Assembly (NCBI GenBank): GCA_022414725.1
Contig: CM039466.1
Span: 17,694,817-17,758,816 of the forward strand
Direction: 5' to 3'
Length of the DNA: 64,000 bases
DNA from: Microglena sp. YARC
Lineage: Eukaryota; Chlorophyta; Chlorophyceae; Chlamydomonadales; Chlamydomonadaceae
This document shows, piece by piece, positions 20,120-30,539 of this stretch. A program made the position numbers and the translations under genes. Numbering within the stretch: position 1 is the stretch's first letter; the number at the start of each line of letters is the position of its first letter. Below the pieces are notes generated by a model that worked only from the letters and a program-made list of their open reading frames with translations, was not told the origin of the DNA and ran no database searches.

Positions 20120-20510
20120 ACCTCCTTAACAAAATAGTATGCCATATGTCAATTTATAGTTTGGTAAAATAACTGTCGCATCTGTCACATCTGTCACATT
20201 TGTAGTTCAGATTTGTGAAGGAATCAGGTGGTTGTTGGTTGCCGTGTGGGAGCGACCGACCGCATCATCCATCATCATTGTACTCGTTCGTTAGTTTGTT
20301 GAGTGTCCATCATCAGGCTCTCTCACCGTGTCCATCATCAGGCGCCCCTGCACACACGCACGGCGGGGGATTCTGTCTTGTCGTTCCATGGCCACCCACC
20401 CCCCTCAACAGGACACGGGGGGATCCTCACACCCACCCCCCACACGCCATGGCGGGGGGTTTCGAAGGGCATTCACTTCCATCAACAAATCTGAATGAGA
20501 ATAAAAGGAC
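20120..20510. other. Gene-free, GC- and CCCC-rich stretch
   Basis: Holds short repeats (CTGTCACAT near 20180; CATCATCAGGC near 20310) and C-rich runs. Nothing reads as a gene. Confidence 0.5.
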
Positions 20511-20882
20511 ATGACGACTATCGATATCGATATCGTCACGCCGTTTGCGTGCATGGGCTCACACGTACGTGCGCCTCGGTACGTGGTAGGAGACGACGTT
20601 GCAGCAAAGATACTGCTCAAGGATTTGGAAGGGAAGCTTGTCAAGTCCAACGGGGTCGTCTTGGTAAAACATGGAGACGTTTGGACCAATGACAAGAATG
20701 CCGTCAAAGACATCATGTTCAGGGCGTGCGAAGAAGCAAACATACATATGATAAACGATTCGGGGAAATCAAGAAAGTACAGCAGCACGCGCGCAGGTGC
20801 ACGAAATATTGTGAAGACAGCCAAACACTACATCACGGTCGACGACAACTTAAACTTGACACAGAAGATGATACATACATGA
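20511..20882 (+). pseudogene. N-terminal fragment of a third D5-like helicase (tentative)
   Basis: A 123-residue frame with the pattern seen at the start of viral D5 proteins: a helix (DDVAAKILLKDLEGKLVKS), a strand (GVVLVKHGDVWTNDKNAV) and a further helix. It stops at 20882 with no ATPase part downstream. The first 15 residues lie in repeat sequence, so the real domain starts near residue 25. It may be the missing start of one of the other helicase genes moved by rearrangement. Confidence 0.4.
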
Positions 20883-20924
20883 TCGATCATGTCGGCAGTT
20901 GTGCCGATTGCGGGGATCACGGTG

Positions 20925-20972
20925 ACATACTCACATACTCACATACTCACATACTCACATACTCATTCTCAC
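20925..20972. repeat. ACTCACAT microtandem
   Basis: Five to six units of CATACTCA(C). It is followed by a hairpin repeat segment leading into the second duplicated block. Confidence 0.9.
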
Positions 20973-21344
20973 ACGGCGGCTTAAAGCAGACTCCTGCTCG
21001 ATTGGTTTCTGAAGGGGGAGCGCAGGCGGTTTCATTTTAGTATTCTGTTGACTGATCGCAAGTCAGCAGCAGAATCCCTCTGCACCGCTCCGCGGTGCCC
21101 GCCCTCCCCCCTTCAGAACTTCACTAGGATTGTCAAGCAGACGCCTGCTTCATACAAGGCTTCTTTTGAGTACCGAACCACAGTGAATGCGGTTGCGTAA
21201 GACTCAATGCGGCTTTAATCGACGACAAGTGTTTCGTGTGCGCTTCTAAAAACGAGTGTAAACAACGCAAAATCCATACCATATACATGACCTTATAAAA
21301 ACCATTGCGCGATTGCGAGAAGAAAAAGAGTATTCATCGACGCG

Positions 21345-21941
21345 ATGCCGACCGATATATATATCCCGCCTTGTCAGCCCATTACAAAACCAGTCCGCAA
21401 ACTAGGAAAGGCGTTGTCAATGGACATGGACAGTCTCAGCACAACCAAGTTTATTAATCGCCTCCACTGCCAGAATGTCAGCCGTCTCCATGCACTGCGG
21501 GCGTCATCGGATGTTTCCGGTGATCCACGCATCTTGAAGTATAACGCATTGCTTCACCTTATTAAACAAAGACACCACACATCCCCACCGTCACGTTTGT
21601 TCCTCGTCGCTGTGGAGTACTTCTTCGATGACGGCTGCTGCAAGATCGCCAATGGGGGCGCCCTTGTATTCTCATATGCTATCAACACCCTTTTCGTTGT
21701 GGAGACGAAAATCCTCAAAGACCCCCCTGCCCAGTATGGACATGCCAAGGTGTTGAAAGCCATACAGCAGGCCACTATGTGCGCGACTAGACTTTTGTCC
21801 TGGCTACCGCATCTCATAAACATGGACCTGAAAGACGGAACCTCACTTGGATCTGTGACAATTTCTCGTATGATCGTGACAGCTGTGAATCGCGGTGGAC
21901 GCGTCTTCTGTCAAGATATCCACAGCCAGGAAATTTACTAA
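21345..21941 (+). CDS. PD-(D/E)xK nuclease-like protein, form A copy 2
   Basis: A 198-residue intact product with VVETK and QQATMCA as in the other paralogs but Gly in place of the form B Asp (NGGALVF). It ends at TAA where the copy at 5634 reads through. If the Asp is catalytic, both form A copies are inactive and may act as binding or regulatory partners of form B. That is inference. Confidence 0.5.
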   Translation: MPTDIYIPPCQPITKPVRKLGKALSMDMDSLSTTKFINRLHCQNVSRLHALRASSDVSGDPRILKYNALLHLIKQRHHTSPPSRLFLVAVEYFFDDGCCKIANGGALVFSYAINTLFVVETKILKDPPAQYGHAKVLKAIQQATMCATRLLSWLPHLINMDLKDGTSLGSVTISRMIVTAVNRGGRVFCQDIHSQEIY

Positions 21942-21961
21942 GAATTGGAGGAGCAAAATTG

Positions 21962-22035
21962 TGGAGTTGCCGAGAATCGAACCCGGGTCTGTTGGTATCG
22001 GGCACCATGAGATTGACGGGAAAGAAGAAAAACCT
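21962..22035 (-). tRNA. Truncated tRNA-like sequence 3
   Basis: The 3' half is nearly identical to that at 6278, including GGTTCGATTC, CAACTCC and A. Alignment with it ends at TTTTTCTTCTTTCCC, where a Fanzor-derived segment begins, so the 5' half with the A box is gone. Confidence 0.4.
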
Positions 22036-22039
22036 AACT

Positions 22040-22110
22040 CGCGTCTCAAGCCACCGCTTCCATTTTGCAGGGATGCGTGTTGTTGATGGGCTACAAAAAA
22101 ACATGAAGGT
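22040..22110 (+). pseudogene. Fanzor 3'-end remnant
   Basis: CCGCTTCCATTTTGCAGGGA and the following GATGGGCTACAAAAAAACAT match the end of the Fanzor-like gene at 50864-51949 (opposite strand). The frame reads KPPLPFCRDACC and stops, the same ending as there. Only the last 15 or so codons and the downstream sequence remain. Confidence 0.65.
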
Positions 22111-22115
22111 GTTCC

Positions 22116-22206
22116 ACTGCAATGTGGGTTGCTACACCATAAGGTTACACCATAAGGTGTAACGTACACTTCAGAATGCGGTTTCATTTTAGTATTCCGT
22201 CGAGTG
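22116..22206 (+). mobile_element. Solo right end of a TACAGTC-family element
   Basis: The sequence GTGGGTTGCTACACCATAAG leads to CATTTTAGTATTCCGTCGAG and a near-end TGTA. It directly follows the Fanzor remnant, the same arrangement as at 50848-50946. Confidence 0.8.
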
Positions 22207-22631
22207 TAATACCTATCTGCATCGCTACCTTCGCTTTTATTTACATAGCTCGACTGAAGATTGAGATTGAGACTGAGCGCGCTAGAAATAAGGCAGATGC
22301 TGCTCGACTGAAGATTGAGCTTGAGACTGAGCTTGAGACTGAGCACTCTCTTAAGAAGGCAGATGCTTCTCGAGTGAATAGTCTGGAGATTGAGCTTGAG
22401 ACTGAGCGCGCTCGAAATAAGGCATATGTTGCTAGAATGAAGATTGAGACTGAGCGCGCAGAAGCACTTGAGAAGCAACTGAGGTACGAACTGTCAAGCA
22501 TGACTGCAGAGCAATGGAATTCCCTGAACGATCATGACAGGCGTCTCAATGAGGATCTTTGCAAACAATACGGAATCCCCTGCCCCAACATTCAGGAGTC
22601 ATGCCTCGATTCCGCGATTCATCTTTCATGA
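22176..22631 (+). CDS. Membrane-anchored coiled-coil protein, copy 2
   Basis: 151 residues, matching 6536-6973 from the hydrophobic segment (VIPICIATFAFIYIA) to the C-terminus (CLDSAIHLS). Its ATG and first seven residues come from the transposon end at 22116-22206, so the insertion removed the original start and supplied a new one. It has one more LETE-type coiled-coil unit than copy 1. Confidence 0.5.
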   Translation: MRFHFSIPSSVIPICIATFAFIYIARLKIEIETERARNKADAARLKIELETELETEHSLKKADASRVNSLEIELETERARNKAYVARMKIETERAEALEKQLRYELSSMTAEQWNSLNDHDRRLNEDLCKQYGIPCPNIQESCLDSAIHLS

Positions 22632-22800
22632 GCGCATGGGGACACGTGTCGTCTCAAGCAGACGTCTGCTTAACCAACTATTCCGGGATCATGAAAGAGG
22701 AATCGCGGGACCCACGGAGTGGGGCAGGGGAATCGCGGGACCCACGGAGTGGGGCAGGGGAATTCAGCTGCGGACTCGCGGAAACACGTGTCCTAGGATC
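22632..22800. repeat. Dispersed hairpin/CACGGAGTGGGG repeat with internal duplication
   Basis: The 28-bp piece starting AATCGCGGGACCCACGGAGT is present twice in tandem (22700 and 22732 regions). In copy 1 of the block it is single. Confidence 0.85.
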
Positions 22801-22804
22801 TGAC

Positions 22805-23170
22805 TTGTCCATCGGAGGAGGACACACGCAAACGGCGGAACACTGTCGAATGTATCGGAGGACACAAGATGCGGAACACTGTCGAATGTATCGGAGGACA
22901 CAAGATGCGGAACACTGTCGAATGTATCGGACACCGAATGGCACACGAAGGACCCTCATTGACACACACAAGATGCGGAACACTGTCGAATGTATCGGAG
23001 GACACAAGATGCAGAACACTGTCGAATGTATCGGACACCGAATGGCACACGAAGGACCCTCATTGACACACACAAGATGCGGAACACTGTCGAATGTATC
23101 GGAGGACACACGCAAACGGCGGAACACTGTCGAATGTATAGGAGGACACATGCAAACGGCGGAACACATG
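22805..23170. repeat. Tandem array of 34-36 bp and 118-bp units
   Basis: Units contain GCGGAACACTGTCGAATGTA and CGGAGGACAC; a larger unit that includes ACACCGAATGGCACACGAAG occurs twice. Frames on both strands stay open because the units lack stops. Confidence 0.9.
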
Positions 23171-23454
23171 TAGACGACTCATCTTCATCGTACATCACTC
23201 AATCACTCACTCACTCACTCAGATTAAAGGGACCGGCCGGCGCTTTGCGTACACAGGCATGCCCAATCCTTGTGTATTGCTGGAGGTACGATCGCCGGGC
23301 ATCATAAAAGACCCTCCTCGCCCCGAGACTGGATATTTTTCTTTTCTTCTCCTCATCATCCTCTTCCCTAGCGCGTCATTCGCACACCACCCTCCTCTTT
23401 CCTTTCTTCCATCTACAAATAAAGCAAAATACATACACACGCGAATATCTATCC

Positions 23455-23486
<32 letters not shown>

Positions 23487-23609
23487 TTCTATCTCTCTCT
23501 CTCTCTCTCTTTCCACACGCCACACAGACGGATATGTAAAGCCTTCTTTTGAGATTGGAGTCATTGCCACATCCACGTATGCGCGAAGAAAAGAGTCTTC
23601 ATCGACGCG

Positions 23610-24185
23610 ATGCCGACACAACCTTGTCAGCCCATTTCAAAGCCAGTCCGCCAACTAGGAAGGGCGCTGGACATGGACATTCTCGACACATCCAAGTCTC
23701 TTGATCGCCTCCACTGCCGGAATGTCAGCCGTCTCAATGCACTGCGGACGTCATCGGCTACTTCCGGCGATCCACGCGTATTGGAGTATAACGCATTGCA
23801 CCACCTAATTAAACAAAAACACCACACATCCCCATCGTCACGTTTGTTCCTCGTCGCTGTGGAGTACGTCTTCGATGACGGATGCTTCAAGCGTGCCAAC
23901 GGAGACGCCCTTGTATTCTCACATGCTATCAACACACTTTTCGTGGTGGAGACGAAAATCCTCAAAGCCCCTGCCAAAACTGGAAATGCCAAGGTGTTGA
24001 AAGCCATACATCAGGCCACTATGTGCGCGAGTAGACTTTCGTCCTGGCTACCGCATCTCATCAACATTGACATGAAAGACGGAACAACACTTGGATCTGT
24101 GACAATTCGTCGTATGATCGTGACAGCTATGGATCGCGGTGGACGCGTCTTCAGTCAAGATATCCGCAGCCAGGAAATTGACTAA
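23610..24185 (+). CDS. PD-(D/E)xK nuclease-like protein, form B copy 2
   Basis: 191 residues, differing from 8494-9069 at about four positions. It keeps the putative Asp, Glu and Lys (GDALVF...VVETK) and the helix Gln. The CT tract, ATG context and TAA are as in copy 1, but no tRNA-like sequence follows; the similarity ends 12 bp after the stop. Confidence 0.55.
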   Translation: MPTQPCQPISKPVRQLGRALDMDILDTSKSLDRLHCRNVSRLNALRTSSATSGDPRVLEYNALHHLIKQKHHTSPSSRLFLVAVEYVFDDGCFKRANGDALVFSHAINTLFVVETKILKAPAKTGNAKVLKAIHQATMCASRLSSWLPHLINIDMKDGTTLGSVTIRRMIVTAMDRGGRVFSQDIRSQEID

Positions 24186-24380
24186 CTTAGTTAAATCATA
24201 TCCAAAGGCGCCATAGAGCTGATGCTTAGGTTGGTGGGCTTGGGTGCGCGTGGGTGTGCGCTGCTGACACACGTGCCGCGCGGGTCTGTTTTGCCCACCA
24301 GCGTTTGGGGGGGAGGACAGGGGTGTTCATCATCATGCACCTGAGTGTGGGCGGGTCCCGTCTGTCTGTCTGAGAGGAGA

Positions 24381-26488
24381 GAAAAAATACATTACATTGA
24401 TTGTCGGAGCGGAGGAGGTACACTGTGTAGAGTTGACAGGTGATGGGTACTTGGAACCCTCCCTATATAATGTAATTATACCGATATATATCTACTTCAT
24501 TTTACATACAATATATATATAACTATACATAACTTGTAATCTGATCACTACCTATATGGTTTACGGTAATATCAGCTGCTGAACCTTATAACAATTAAGG
24601 GGGGTCTCGTTACGAGTTGAGTGGCGACCAACGAACCCACAACGGACTTTCGTTGGCAGAAGGCGTAGGTAGGTCGTAGAAAACATTACATTACAATACA
24701 TTGATTGCAGGAGCGGAGGAGGTACACTGTGTAGAGTTGACAGGTGATGGGTACTTGGAACCCTCCCTATATAATGTAATTATACCGATATATATATACT
24801 TCATTTTACATACAATATATATATAACTATACGTAACTTGTAATCTAATCACTACCTATATGGTTTACGGTAATATCAGCTGCTGAACCTTATAACAATT
24901 AAGGGGGCTCTCGTTACGAGTTGAGTGACGACCAACGAACCCACAACGGACTTTCGTTGGCAGAAGGCGTAGGTAGGTCGTAGAAAACATTATATTACAT
25001 TACATTGATTGCCGGAGCGGAGGAGGTACACTGTGTAGAGTTGACAGGTGATGGGTACTTGGAACCCTCCCTATACAATGTAATTATACCGATATATATC
25101 TACTTCATTTTACATACAATATACATATAACTATACATAACTTGTAATCTAATCACTACCTATATGGTTTACGGTAATATCAGCTGCTGAACCTTATAAC
25201 AATTAAGGGGGATCTCGTTACGAGTTGAGTGACGACCAACGAACCCACAACGGACTTTCGTTGGCAGAAGGCGTAGGTAGGTCGTAGAAAACATTACATT
25301 ACATTACATTGATTGCAGGAGCGGAGGAGGTACACTGTGTAGAGTTGACAGGTGATGGGTACTTGGAACCCTCCCTATATAATGTAATTATACCGATATA
25401 TATCTACTTCATTTTACATACAATATATATATAACTATACATAACTTGTAATCTAATCACTACCTATATGGTTTACGGTAATATCAGCTGCTGAACCTTA
25501 TAACAATTAAGGGGGCTCTCGTTACGAGTTGAGTGACGACCAACGAAACCACAACGGACTTTCGTTGGCAGAAGGCGTAGGTAGGTCGTAGAAAACATTA
25601 CATTACAATACATTGATTGCAGGAGCGGAGGAGGTACACTGTGTAGAGTTGACAGGTGATGGGTACTTGGAACCCTCCCTATATAATGTAATTATACCGA
25701 TATGTATCTACTTCATTTTACATACAATATATATATAACTATACATAACTTGTAATCTAATCACTACCTATATGGTTTACGGTAATATCAGCTGCTGAAC
25801 CTTATAACAATTAAGGGGGCTCTCGTTACGAGTTGAGTGACGACCAACGAACCCACAACGGACTTTCGTTGGCAGAAGGCGTAGGTAGGTCGTAGAAAAC
25901 ATTATATTACATTACATTGATTGCCGGAGCGGAGGAGGTACACTGTGTAGAGTTGACAGGTGATGGGTACTTGGAACCCTCCCTATACAATGTAATTATA
26001 CCGATATATATCTACTTCATTTTACATACAATATATATATAACTATACATAACTTGTAATCTAATCACTACATATATGGTTTACGGTAATATCAGCTGCT
26101 GAACCTTATAACAATTAAGGGGGATCTCGTTACGAGTTGAGTGACGACCAACGAACCCACAACGGACTTTCGTTGGCAGAAGGCGTAGGTAGGTCGTAGA
26201 AAACATTACATTACATTACATTGATTGCAGGAGCGGAGGAGGTACACTGTGTAGAGTTGACAGGTGATGGGTACTTGGAACCCTCCCTATATAATGTAAT
26301 TATACCGATATATATCTACTTCATTTTACATACAATATATATATAACTATACATAACTTGTAATCTAATCACTACCTATATGGTTTACGGTAATATCAGC
26401 TGCTGAACCTTATAACAATTAAGGGGGATCTCGTTACGAGTTGAGTGACGACCAACGAACCCACAACGGACTTTCGTTCGCAGAAGGC
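24381..26488. repeat. Satellite array, seven units of about 304 bp
   Basis: GAGCGGAGGAGGTACACTGT recurs at about 24407, 24712, 25017, 25320, 25623, 25926 and 26230. Each unit has an AT-rich part (ATATATATAACTATACATAA), AGCTGCTGAACCTTATAAC and GTTGGCAGAAGGCGTAGGTA. Units alternate between CAGG/CCGG and ATACATTG variants in a pattern that suggests duplication of two-unit blocks. No reading frame. It lies 100 bp beyond the 3' end of the TV-Pol/SF3 gene. Confidence 0.96.
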
Positions 26489-26593
26489 GTGTGCTTAAGG
26501 AGAGAGGCGTGTGCTTGACGAGAGGACTGGTGTATGAGGCACATGGCATTGCACAAGCAAGTCATCGAGGGCACCGACAAACAGAAGCATTCA

Positions 26594-29122
26594 TCAATCA
26601 AACCACATCTTCTCACGCATGGCATCGAGGACATCCTTAATACAGAAATAGTAAACAGCCCCAGTGTTGGTGCGATTCTTGGAGATGCCCCTCAAGCCCA
26701 GGTTCTTTGTATCATCACGCACGAGCTTGGACACCTTGAGACCAAACTTGATCAAGTTGGTTTCATGCTTATCAGAAGCACGGATAGTGGATAGCCAGTC
26801 ATTGAACTGGTCGAACAAGGTCTCCGCCTTAATGATCACAGATGGAGAATAATCGATGATACTGTCGACCACGTTGTTATGCTCGACGCTCAGACCCTGG
26901 ATCATGTGCAAGATGAATTGGTGCTCGTACGGAAGATTCATGGAGACCATTTGCGACATGTAGGTGGTTGCAGGCCTAGACCGGATCCATTCGACGCCCT
27001 TGATGTCCCTTGCCATCAAGAACTTGTAAAACGCGACTCTGGACTCTGCATCGTCGATCAGCCCCGAAAGGTGGTTGAAGTACTTAGTGTTACCCTTCAG
27101 CACAGACGATGTCTCGATAATGACATACCTTCGGTTATCAGGATTCACTCGGAGGCAGTTGTCGTTGTTGGTGGTGAAGATGAAGCGAGAAAAACACTGC
27201 ATGGTGTATGCATTGACTCCTTTGGACTCGCATTTAAACTGATCACATGTGATCATGTCCTTGATGACATCGTTGGCTGCAAAGTTATCATGTCCATTGG
27301 ACTCATTGACGACGATGAGGAAACGCCCCTCACGTTGGCGATTGAAGCGACCATAGAGCGTGTTGGCCGGTGTTGCAGTTTGCAGGAACTTGTCGGCGCC
27401 CACCATCGCCCTCAAAAGGTCGGTGGCACGATTCTTGCCGACGCCCTCCTCGCCCTTGAGTAAGATTGCCACCCCGGTCTTCTGAGCAGGTTGTTGGAAG
27501 ATTTGCGCGATCCAGTTCAGGATGTAATCCGTGCACTCCTGGTTATTGCCACACAACGTGTGAAGGAATTCGATGAAGACCTCGACCGAGGGATGGTCGG
27601 CCATGACTGAATCATCATGTGACGACATATCGCGTTCGACTTCGAAACCGTTCCAAATATTGTAGACATTGCCTCCAACCTCGATTGGGGGCGGCATAAG
27701 CTTCATGTCATCATACTTGCGGATAGATGTGTCTTTGATCCACCTCGGAATGAATGGTTGTGTCCGGCTTACCGAAACGCTCCCAGAGTCGCGCAACGTA
27801 ATGTCGACATATCCCAAGTGACGAAACGCCTCTTGTTGAGTCTTCTCAGATGTGACATGGCGGATACCCTGACCATCGATGCGCACGTACACGACCTGGT
27901 TGATGATCTTGAACGCCGACTTTTCCAAATTGTGTTTGACTTCATCATAGCTGAGCAGCTCAGCTCCGTTCATCCAATCCTCATATTCTGCATTATTGGA
28001 GGTATCTTGAAGGGGAGGGGGGGTCGTCCAATGCGGAGAGGGTGACAAAGGCTTGACTGCGAGTTTGATGGTATAGCCGGTGCGTCGACTCACTCCAGTT
28101 TCCAAGAGAAGCAGCAAGTCATCATCAGGAATGGGCATGCAACCACACTTGTCCACCAAGATGCCGTCGTAGATGATGCCGCCAACACTGTAATGATGAC
28201 CATGCACTTCGTGCACGAGTGCTTAAACACATTCGTGTTCGATGCTCTGCAAGAAAAGGGCGATAAAAGTGGCCAAAGGGTCGCCGGAATTTGAGAGCTC
28301 AGAACCAAACGAGACAGGAGTACACGCGGACCGGCTTTTAATCATCTGGCCGATCATCTCAACTTCTGAAATGGGCAAATCCATCAAATTGGTTGCCACC
28401 TCGCGGAGCTCTTTCTTGAGGGCGTGGATCCAGACGGGCACAAGATTGAGATCAACTTCTAGACCACAGTCAGTCGTCCAAGCATCCACGCTGCCCAAAA
28501 AAATGAGGCGGATGAAGAGATTCTTCGCGTCTTCGCGAGTGACACCGCATGCATCCATGACCTCGTTCAGAGCAGCTTCACGATCGGTGACATAGCGATC
28601 CAAGAGTGGTGATTTGATCTTGTATTGCTGGCACTTTTGTGACAAGAAACTCGGTTGGCAATTGACCATGTCCACATCCCAGTACAAATCGCCAGCGAGC
28701 ACAGCACGGGCCTCCCGCCCCATCCTCACATACGGAACAGCGGACACACCGGTCGCATCAACACGACTTTTCATGCGACCATATCCATCCTGGGACTCGT
28801 GCATATAATAACGAACCGGAACGTAGCCTCCCAAGGAACGGGCGACCATGCACGTGCTCGCGATTTGTTTCCACTTATCACGGTCATTTATCTTAAGATC
28901 CACCATGCCATGGGAGTCCAAGAGGGTGTCCACTTTGGAGAGGTCAACCTTTTCGTGCAAGTAAAAGACCTCATGCTCGGAAGAAGATGGACGCTTGTTC
29001 ACAGGAGGACTACGACTCAAACGGAGCCCAGAAGGAATACTACTGATAGTAGAAAGACTGGTGGTGGATCCTGACCCCATTTGTGATGGGTTTAGTGTTA
29101 TCTTGTGACATGTTAGTGACAT
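26594..29122 (-). pseudogene. TV-Pol / SF3 helicase, split by an in-frame TAA
   Basis: Two frames in the same phase are separated only by TAA at 28223-28225. The upstream part (29122-28226) has YWDVDMVNCQPSFLSQ with Asp149 and Asp151, and AKNLFIRLIFLGS, matching the TV-Pol family of A-type polymerase relatives found in transposons and viruses. The downstream part has the SF3 ATPase: NVYNIWNGF, Walker A GEEGVGKN (DUF5906-type), FLIVVNESNG and FIFTTNNDN. TV-Pol fused to SF3 helicase is a known architecture. Without the stop it would be about 840 residues. Start chosen at 29122; MGSGS at residue 15 is an alternative. Confidence 0.8.
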
Positions 29123-29240
29123 GTTGTTCTATACTACAGTCGAGGATTGGATTCATTTGATGACTCGCGTACACCATCACTGTAACACTTGGGTTTGCAA
29201 CAACAAGCCCAAAATACAATAATCACCCACAATTTCCTTA

Positions 29241-29406
29241 TAATGGGCGTTCCTGCCTCCGGCCGATTTTGACTGGTTGCGAAACATGGTATGGAGCGGA
29301 TTTGTGATTCCTTGGTGCTGATGTCTCAAGCTAGCGAGTCGTTCAGGAGGCTCTAAATCCTGATTAGAAATTTAAAAAAATCGGCCGGGAGGCAGGAACG
29401 CCCATT
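29241..29406. mobile_element. Foldback transposon (AATGGGCGTTCC family), copy 1
   Basis: The ends AATGGGCGTTCCTGCCTCC and GGAGGCAGGAACGCCCATT are inverted repeats of about 30 bp, with an internal segment of about 105 bp. It is nearly identical to the copy at 52143-52308. It lies in the promoter region of the TV-Pol/SF3 gene. Confidence 0.92.
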
Positions 29407-29454
29407 TTATATGAGACTTTGTCAAAAAAGGGAACTACCGGGTGAGGAAGATCC

Positions 29455-29756
29455 GGTAAAGTAATCGCAAACGGTGATCACATGTCAAGCAGAGGTCTGC
29501 TAGACAATAGATCTCGTATATCGATAGGGTAATCGCGGGCCCCACGGAGTGGGGTAGGGGAATTGAGCTGCAGAAACCTGTCAAGGCATCAATCATCACA
29601 CGCAAAACGGTGGAAAACTGTCGCATCCACCGTCCGTCCGTCCATTCATGACACACGGTGGCGGATCATCGCCACTCATCGTCTCGTGGAAGTGGTGTAA
29701 ACAACGCAGAAGACCCTGTAACGAACCTTATTCTCCTCTTCACAGCCAGCAAGATT
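29455..29756. repeat. Dispersed segment shared with 17715-18190
   Basis: It carries the same succession of motifs, without the 37-bp repeat insertion. It ends at CAGCAAGA directly against the stop codon of the gene at 29755-30120, so the copy may have been placed by recombination. Confidence 0.8.
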
Positions 29757-30120
29757 AATTGGTGAATAGATACTTGTTCAAATGCAATTTATGTTTATTG
29801 CAAACATGAAGGAAGTGTATCTCATTTGGATGTAGTCTGAAGAAGTCAACAGATATGAGGGCTATTTCGATGTCACGTGGACATGTTTGACCCATGTTAC
29901 AAATTGCATGCAAGAAACGACTTTCCTTCATTACCAACAATCTCCCTGGTTCTCCAGTTGTTCGCATGTGAGGCAGATCATATTCTATGTCGTTGAAGTC
30001 TTCACAGATCTCATTGCTCAGACTCACAGGTATATTACAGCAGGCTTCACGTGAAATAACTATATCCACATCAGCAACACGTTGAGTGGATGCTTGAATG
30101 ACCATGAGACATTTGTCCAT
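29755..30120 (-). CDS. 121-residue unknown protein, paralog of 1858-2220
   Basis: The start (MDKCLMVIQAST) and stop (KYLFTN, TAA) match the paralog over the full length. Conserved features are a Cys near residue 27, EICEDFN, EPGRLLVMKE and the His/Lys-rich C-terminus. Function unknown. The divergence between the paralogs, with kept frames, suggests selection. Confidence 0.75.
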   Translation of the reverse strand: MDKCLMVIQASTQRVADVDIVISREACCNIPVSLSNEICEDFNDIEYDLPHMRTTGEPGRLLVMKESRFLHAICNMGQTCPRDIEIALISVDFFRLHPNEIHFLHVCNKHKLHLNKYLFTN

Positions 30121-30219
30121 ATTTGATTTTTCCTACAAAACGGTCTGACGTTATTCGAGCTATTATTGTAAATGGTTTGGCCTGATTTGTTTTTTTTCGC
30201 ACGGTGTCTAGTTCGTCGT

Positions 30220-30420
30220 ATGGATGGAGCTGTACAGTTTTACAGTTCTCAAATAAAGTGGGAACCCTTTATACAATTTGGCGAGACGTCAGATTCATCT
30301 GATCTGATTAAGATCACCCAGATGTCGTCTGAGTTTTTGGCACATTCATGCCAACTCAAGCCCTCCGGTGCTTTCCTTGTGCGTATTTACGTGCCTCTCA
30401 AAATGCACAAAACACATTAA
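30220..30420 (+). CDS. Possible 66-residue protein
   Basis: Begins MDGAVQFY; the first part overlaps a TACAGTT...TCTCAAATAAAGTGGG transposon-end motif (30233-30262), so translation of that part is doubtful. The remainder (MSSEFLAHSCQL, AFLVRIYVPL) is weakly protein-like. Low confidence. Confidence 0.2.
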   Translation: MDGAVQFYSSQIKWEPFIQFGETSDSSDLIKITQMSSEFLAHSCQLKPSGAFLVRIYVPLKMHKTH

Positions 30421-30539
30421 ATACGCCTCAAGCAGAAGTAGCCTAGTGATCGTAGGCGCGGAACAAGCGACGTACGAAGGGGAGCCCTAACGACTCACGC
30501 AAGTGAACAGGAATAAGATGCACACACCACGCAAACGGC

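Larger units (their letters stand above)
21091..24197. repeat. Segmental duplication, copy 2
   Basis: The direct copy of 5400-9082, with the same order of hairpin repeat, form A gene, tRNA-like fragment, coiled-coil gene, repeats, CT tract and form B gene. Here the tRNA-like sequence is truncated and a piece of Fanzor 3' end plus a transposon end lies between it and the coiled-coil gene. The short-repeat array is longer than in copy 1. Confidence 0.9.

Noticed and set aside
22678..23307. Several 60-200 codon frames in the GCGGAACACTG repeats
   Set aside because: Open on both strands due to tandem repetition; no domain and no conservation with copy 1 beyond the repeat.
9341..26488. CRISPR arrays
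   Set aside because: The units are 242 and 304 bp, contiguous and nearly identical without unique spacers, and no cas-like gene is present.
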